Of a stretch of 36,359 nucleotides of DNA, positions 32,858-36,359 are shown piece by piece; position 1 is the stretch's first letter, and the number at the start of each line of letters is the position of its first letter. The position numbers and the translations under genes were made by a program. The stretch is from the NCBI GenBank assembly GCA_910585215.1, contig CAJUDQ010000034.1:1-36359 (forward strand), given 5' to 3'. Source of the DNA: an uncultured Lachnospiraceae bacterium (GTDB lineage: Bacteria; Bacillota; Clostridia; Lachnospirales; Lachnospiraceae). The notes beneath the pieces were generated by a model that saw nothing but the letters and a program-made list of their open reading frames with translations, was not told the origin of the DNA and searched no databases.

Positions 32858-33808
32858 ATGGATGGTATTATCGATGCTTTTTCGAATGTAGGAGTTCTGA
32901 CAATTACAGTTATTTTTGCTGTAATCATTATAGTTCTTGCACGTTGTGTAAAAATTGTGCCGCAGGCTCAGGCATTTGTAATCGAGAGACTTGGAGGTTA
33001 TAAGGAAACGTGGTCAGTAGGGCTTCATTTAAAGATGCCGTTGATTGACAAGGTGGCAAAACGGGTGATTTTAAAGGAGCAGGTAGTGGATTTTCCTCCT
33101 CAGCCGGTTATTACAAAGGATAATGTAACTATGAGAATTGATACGGTAGTATTTTTTCAGATAACTGACCCGAAACTTTTTTCTTATGGCGTGGAAAATC
33201 CAATTATGGCGATTGAAAATCTGACAGCGACAACACTTAGAAATATTATAGGTGATTTGGAGCTTGATGAAACGCTTACTTCAAGAGAAACGATTAATAC
33301 TAAAATGAGAGCGTCTCTTGATATGGCGACAGACCCGTGGGGAATTAAGGTAAACCGTGTAGAGCTGAAAAATATTATACCACCTGCTGCTATTCAGGAT
33401 GCGATGGAGAAGCAGATGAAGGCGGAGCGAGAGCGAAGAGAAGCAATTCTGATTGCAGAAGGTGAGAAGAAGTCTACAATTCTTGTTGCAGAAGGTAAGA
33501 AGGCATCCGCCATTCTGGATGCCGAGGCAGATAAACAGGCACAGATACTGCGTGCCGAAGCGAAAAAAGAAGCAACTATCCGTGAGGCTGAAGGACAGGC
33601 GCAGGCTATTCTTGCAATTCAGCAGGCAAATGCGGATGGTATTCGGTTTATTAAGGAAGCAGGAGCAGATGACACTGTAATTCAGTTAAAGAGTCTGGAA
33701 GCGTTTGCAAAGGCGGCCGACGGAAAAGCGACAAAAATTATTATTCCATCAGATATACAAGGGCTTGCAGGTTCTGTAAAATCACTGGTGGAAATCGCAA
33801 AGGATTGA
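32858..33808 (+). CDS. SPFH/band 7 (stomatin/QmcA-like) membrane protein
   Basis: The start is the ATG at 32858 (MDGIIDAFSNVG), with GGAGG 7 nt upstream; the longer open frame from 32795 has no support. The 316 residues have one N-terminal membrane helix (about 10-28), the SPFH domain (VPQAQAFVIERLGGYKETWSVGLHLKMPLIDKV to ELKNIIPPAAIQDAM; the conserved PPAAIQDAMEKQMKAERERR is easily seen) and a long Ala/Glu/Lys coiled coil (about 190-275) used for oligomer cages. Stomatin-type proteins form large ring assemblies that arrange membrane domains and can bind FtsH-type proteases. It is paired with the NfeD gene upstream. A double terminator follows. Confidence 0.95.
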   Translation: MDGIIDAFSNVGVLTITVIFAVIIIVLARCVKIVPQAQAFVIERLGGYKETWSVGLHLKMPLIDKVAKRVILKEQVVDFPPQPVITKDNVTMRIDTVVFFQITDPKLFSYGVENPIMAIENLTATTLRNIIGDLELDETLTSRETINTKMRASLDMATDPWGIKVNRVELKNIIPPAAIQDAMEKQMKAERERREAILIAEGEKKSTILVAEGKKASAILDAEADKQAQILRAEAKKEATIREAEGQAQAILAIQQANADGIRFIKEAGADDTVIQLKSLEAFAKAADGKATKIIIPSDIQGLAGSVKSLVEIAKD

Positions 33809-33888
33809 TAAGGAAGTGTGAACCATACAATTAACACAGTCAGCTTTTGCGGCTGATTACATAATGGTTGATTGTTTAAAAAATTTAA

Positions 33889-33934
33889 AATCGGTCAGGA
33901 GCAGTCCTGACTGATTTTTTGTCAGGCTTTTTTT
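33889..33934 (+). terminator. Overlapping double terminator after the SPFH gene
   Basis: The first hairpin is AATCGGTCAGGA (33889-33900) with TCCTGACTGATT (33905-33916), 12 bp with one wobble, loop GCAG, and T-run to 33920. The second is CCTGAC (33906-33911) with GTCAGG (33921-33926), followed by CTTTTTTT. They share an arm, so one RNA forms one or the other. Confidence 0.9.
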
Positions 33935-34054
33935 GGTTAGGAAATACTTCGAATTTCCTATGACACTGTCCAAAAGGATAGTGAATAAAATGTTGGTATA
34001 TAATGTTATTCATTATAAATATATCAAAAGATTTATAGAAGGAAGGATATTGAA

Positions 34055-34534
34055 ATGACAGAAAAGAAAAGTATGCTCACAGGAGAAGGTCTTAAGAAGC
34101 TTCAGGATGAATTGCAGGACCTTGAGGTAGTACAGTTAAAAGAGGTTGCTCAGAAGATTAAAGAGGCAAGAGAGCAGGGGGATTTGTCAGAGAATGCTGA
34201 ATACGATGCAGCGAGGGAGGAACAGAGGGATATTGTTTCCAGAATTGAAGAAATTAAGGAAATTCTGAAAAATGTTGAAGTAGTAGATGAAGATGATGTT
34301 GATACTGCAAAGGTAAATATTGGCTGTACGGTAAAGCTTTGGGATAAGGAATTTGAAGAAGAGGTGGAATATACGCTTGTCGGTTCTACAGAAACAGACA
34401 GCCTGAATAATAAAATTTCAAATGAATCGCCACTTGGCAGAGAGCTTATGGGTAAAAATGTTGGTGAAGTGGTAACATTAGAAAGTGCTTATGGCAGCTC
34501 GCAGTTTGAAATATTGGATATTACAAGAGACTGA
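34055..34534 (+). CDS. greA: Transcription elongation factor GreA
   Basis: GreA enters the secondary channel of RNA polymerase and stimulates cleavage of backtracked transcripts. The 159 residues have the N-terminal antiparallel coiled coil, with the family's LTGEGLKKLQDELQDLE and the acidic tip region ARE-QGDLSENAEYDAAREEQ, and the C-terminal FKBP-like domain ending GREL-MGKNVGEVV. GGAAGGA lies before the start. It is followed 34 nt later by lysS, a pairing common in Clostridia. A TATAAT at 33999 is a possible -10, but I see no matching -35. Confidence 0.97.
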   Translation: MTEKKSMLTGEGLKKLQDELQDLEVVQLKEVAQKIKEAREQGDLSENAEYDAAREEQRDIVSRIEEIKEILKNVEVVDEDDVDTAKVNIGCTVKLWDKEFEEEVEYTLVGSTETDSLNNKISNESPLGRELMGKNVGEVVTLESAYGSSQFEILDITRD

Positions 34535-34568
34535 GTCAAATAAATCAGAATGTGGAGGAATAAAAGGA

Positions 34569-36062
34569 ATGGCAGAACAGAATCAAACACAGGATATTAA
34601 TCAGCTTTTAAAGGTCAGACGGGAAAAGCTTGCAGATTTGCAGGCAAATGGAAAGGACCCGTTTCAAATTATGAAATATGACATAACATGTCACAGTATG
34701 GATATTAAGAATGATTTCGATACACTTGAGGGACAGACAGTATCCGTAGCAGGACGTGTTATGCAAAAGAGAGTGATGGGGAAAGCATCTTTTTGCAATG
34801 TGCAGGATTTAAAGGGAAATATTCAGGTTTATGTGGCAAGAGATTCCATAGGAGAGGAGCCTTATAAGGATTTTAAAAAGTTTGATATTGGAGATATTGT
34901 GGGAGTAAAAGGTGAGGTATTTCGTACACAGAAAGGAGAAATTTCCATTCATGCAAATGAAGTTACATTGCTTTCAAAGAGTTTGCAGATTCTTCCAGAA
35001 AAATATCACGGACTTACAAATACAGACCTTAGATATAGACAGAGATATACAGATTTGATTATGAATCAGGATGTAAAGGAAACATTTATAAAGAGGTCAA
35101 GGATTATCAGTGAAATCAGAAAATATCTGGATGCACAGGGATTTATGGAGGTGGAAACGCCTATGCTGGTAGGAAATGCCGGAGGAGCTGCAGCAAGACC
35201 GTTTATGACGCATTATAATGCATTGGATGAGGATATTAAGCTTCGTATTTCACTGGAATTGTACTTAAAAAGACTGATTGTAGGGGGATTGGAAAAGGTA
35301 TATGAAATCGGAAGAGTGTTTCGAAATGAGGGGGTTGATACAAGACATAATCCTGAATTTACATTGATGGAGCTTTATCAGGCATATACGGATTATGAGG
35401 GAATGATGGATTTGACAGAAAAGCTTTATCGGCATGTGGCACAACAAGTGCTTGGCACCACAAAGATTGTGTATAATGGAATTGAGATGGATTTGGGAAA
35501 GCCGTTTGAAAGAATTACGATGGTGGAAGCGGTGAAAAAATATGCGGGAGTTGATTTTAATGAAATCCACACCCTAGAAGAGGCGAGAGATGCAGCCAAG
35601 GAGCATCATGTAGAATATGAAGAACGGCATAAGAAAGGGGATATTCTGAATTTGTTTTTTGAAGAGTTTGTGGAGGAGCATTTGGTTCAACCGACATTTT
35701 TGATGGACCATCCGGTAGAGATATCGCCGTTGACTAAGAGGAAGCCAGAAAATCCAGAGTATGTGGAAAGATTTGAGTTTTTTATGAATGGATGGGAAAT
35801 GGCGAATGCTTATTCAGAGCTGAATGACCCTATTGATCAGAGGGAAAGATTTAAGGCTCAGGAAGCGCTTTTGGCACAAGGAGATGAGGAAGCGAATACA
35901 ACGGATGAAGATTTTATGAATGCGCTGGAAATAGGGATGCCACCAACTGGGGGAATTGGATTTGGGATTGACAGAATGGTTATGCTGATGACGGATTCAG
36001 CGGCAATAAGGGATGTGTTGTTGTTCCCGACGATGAAAACTTTGGGTAAAGAAAACCAGTAA
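34569..36062 (+). CDS. lysS: Lysyl-tRNA synthetase, class II
   Basis: It charges tRNA-Lys. The start is the ATG at 34569 (MAEQNQTQDINQLLKVRREKL) with GGAGG 9 nt upstream; an open frame reaching back into greA is ignored. The 497 residues have an N-terminal OB-fold anticodon domain (about 55-150), the class II motif 1 helix (SRIISEIRKYLDAQGFMEVETPML), motif 2 with FRNEGVDTRHNPEF at 251 onward, and motif 3 GGIGFGIDRMVMLM near 462 to the end. All are in normal order and spacing. No T-box leader is seen; the gene is read with greA. Its end is directly followed by phased repeats that may mark an integrated element, so the last few codons could be element-derived. Confidence 0.98.
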   Translation: MAEQNQTQDINQLLKVRREKLADLQANGKDPFQIMKYDITCHSMDIKNDFDTLEGQTVSVAGRVMQKRVMGKASFCNVQDLKGNIQVYVARDSIGEEPYKDFKKFDIGDIVGVKGEVFRTQKGEISIHANEVTLLSKSLQILPEKYHGLTNTDLRYRQRYTDLIMNQDVKETFIKRSRIISEIRKYLDAQGFMEVETPMLVGNAGGAAARPFMTHYNALDEDIKLRISLELYLKRLIVGGLEKVYEIGRVFRNEGVDTRHNPEFTLMELYQAYTDYEGMMDLTEKLYRHVAQQVLGTTKIVYNGIEMDLGKPFERITMVEAVKKYAGVDFNEIHTLEEARDAAKEHHVEYEERHKKGDILNLFFEEFVEEHLVQPTFLMDHPVEISPLTKRKPENPEYVERFEFFMNGWEMANAYSELNDPIDQRERFKAQEALLAQGDEEANTTDEDFMNALEIGMPPTGGIGFGIDRMVMLMTDSAAIRDVLLFPTMKTLGKENQ

Positions 36063-36090
36063 AATCAAGGGTTTCAGCGATTTTGAGTTG

Positions 36091-36152
36091 CGATTTACTA
36101 CAAATTTACTACAAATTTGCTACGCATAATACGGAATAATACTTGATAATAC
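36091..36152. repeat. Two sets of helically phased short repeats after lysS
   Basis: Set 1: three copies of (A)AATTTACTAC in an 11-bp period at 36093-36123; the last copy has G for A. On the - strand these read GTAGTAAATTT. Set 2: ATAATAC three times in an exact 10-bp period (36126, 36136, 36146). Set 1 resembles the arm sites (core AGTAGTAAAT, from memory) bound by the N-terminal domain of the Tn916 integrase. This suggests the end of an integrative element. Confidence 0.7.
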
Positions 36153-36189
36153 GTTTTGTGCGACATCTAATTTTAATATTTTGTACTTC

Positions 36190-36228
36190 AAGGACACTTT
36201 CCAAGTGAGAATTTGGGAGTGTCCTTTT
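36190..36228 (+). terminator. Hairpin terminator between lysS and the DUF6075-like gene
   Basis: AAGGACACT (36190-36198) pairs perfectly with AGTGTCCTT (36218-36226), with CCAA/TTGG inside. The T-run is four bases, starting within the stem. It may end the greA-lysS transcript. Confidence 0.78.
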
Positions 36229-36261
36229 GTTATGGTCAAAAAAATAAAATTGGAGGTAGAA

Positions 36262-36359
36262 ATGATGAACAACACAGCGTTAAGAGCAGGGGCGCAGAGC
36301 GCCAACAACACACACATGGTTTTTTACAACGGGGAACATGAGAAATTTTATTATGAGAA
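36262..36359 (+). CDS. Start of a DUF6075-like protein (cut by window end)
   Basis: Only 32 full codons are present. GGAGG at 36252-36256 precedes two adjacent ATG codons (36262 and 36265). After a polar stretch (NNTALRAGAQSANNTH) the protein reads MVFYNGEHEKFYYE, which resembles the beginning of DUF6075 proteins as I remember them from clostridial integrative elements. Those have no assigned function. The higher GC of this short coding start (ACAGCG, AGAGCAGGGGCGCAGAGC), compared with the lysS region, also hints at a different origin. The identification rests on few residues. Confidence 0.5.
   Translation, partial: MMNNTALRAGAQSANNTHMVFYNGEHEKFYYE

Noticed and set aside
33935..34054. Riboswitch or T-box before greA-lysS
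   Set aside because: The spacer is short, has no specifier loop or T-box sequence and no antiterminator; greA comes first.

Overview
The window looks like a chromosomal contig from a low-GC Firmicute of the class Clostridia, most likely Lachnospiraceae. This is inferred from AT-rich DNA, AGGAGG-type ribosome binding sites, the uvrC-hprK-murB-rapZ-whiA-HPr-dnaE-pfkA gene order and the character of the proteins. Almost all genes lie on the + strand; only a partial pyrG at the left end and a superoxide dismutase are on the - strand. The first 50 bases are not biological: they match the Illumina i7 index adapter, so the left end is a contig end with untrimmed adapter.

Layout. 51-4670: pyrG 5' end, a membrane-anchored C39-like cysteine peptidase, ftsH and exonuclease III. 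4712-9845: a sugar operon (GH51 arabinofuranosidase, xylulokinase-type FGGY kinase, fucose/arabinose isomerase-like protein) with a good promoter and terminator. 10012-13918: a tight four-gene set (MBOAT O-acyltransferase, SGNH hydrolase, ECF sigma factor, RsiV-like anti-sigma factor), resembling a cell-envelope acetylation stress module. 14060-18935: a chemoreceptor, Mn-type superoxide dismutase and uvrC. 19066-23955: hprK, ROK glucokinase, murB, rapZ, whiA and a Crh-like HPr that has lost His15 but kept Ser46, joining carbon catabolite control to cell-wall synthesis and division. 24080-31372: dnaE, pfkA, a SpoU-type RNA methyltransferase and a secreted SH3/SleB-type wall hydrolase. 31493-33934: a large gene-free stretch that looks like a structured RNA of about 600 nt with its own promoter and terminator, then nfeD, a 16-bp tandem repeat and an SPFH/band 7 protein. 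34055-36062: greA and lysS. After lysS come two sets of helically phased short repeats and the start of a DUF6075-like gene, which suggests the edge of an integrative element.

The most unusual item is the RNA at about 31528-32124. It has a TTGAAA-17-TATGAT promoter, at least ten hairpins (several with perfect 8-9 bp stems), a GNRA-capped stem, three back-to-back hairpins with 3-nt loops, and an 8-bp terminator ending 17 bases before the nfeD start codon. It could be a stand-alone large ncRNA or a long attenuating leader of nfeD-SPFH. I could not match it to a known RNA family from memory.
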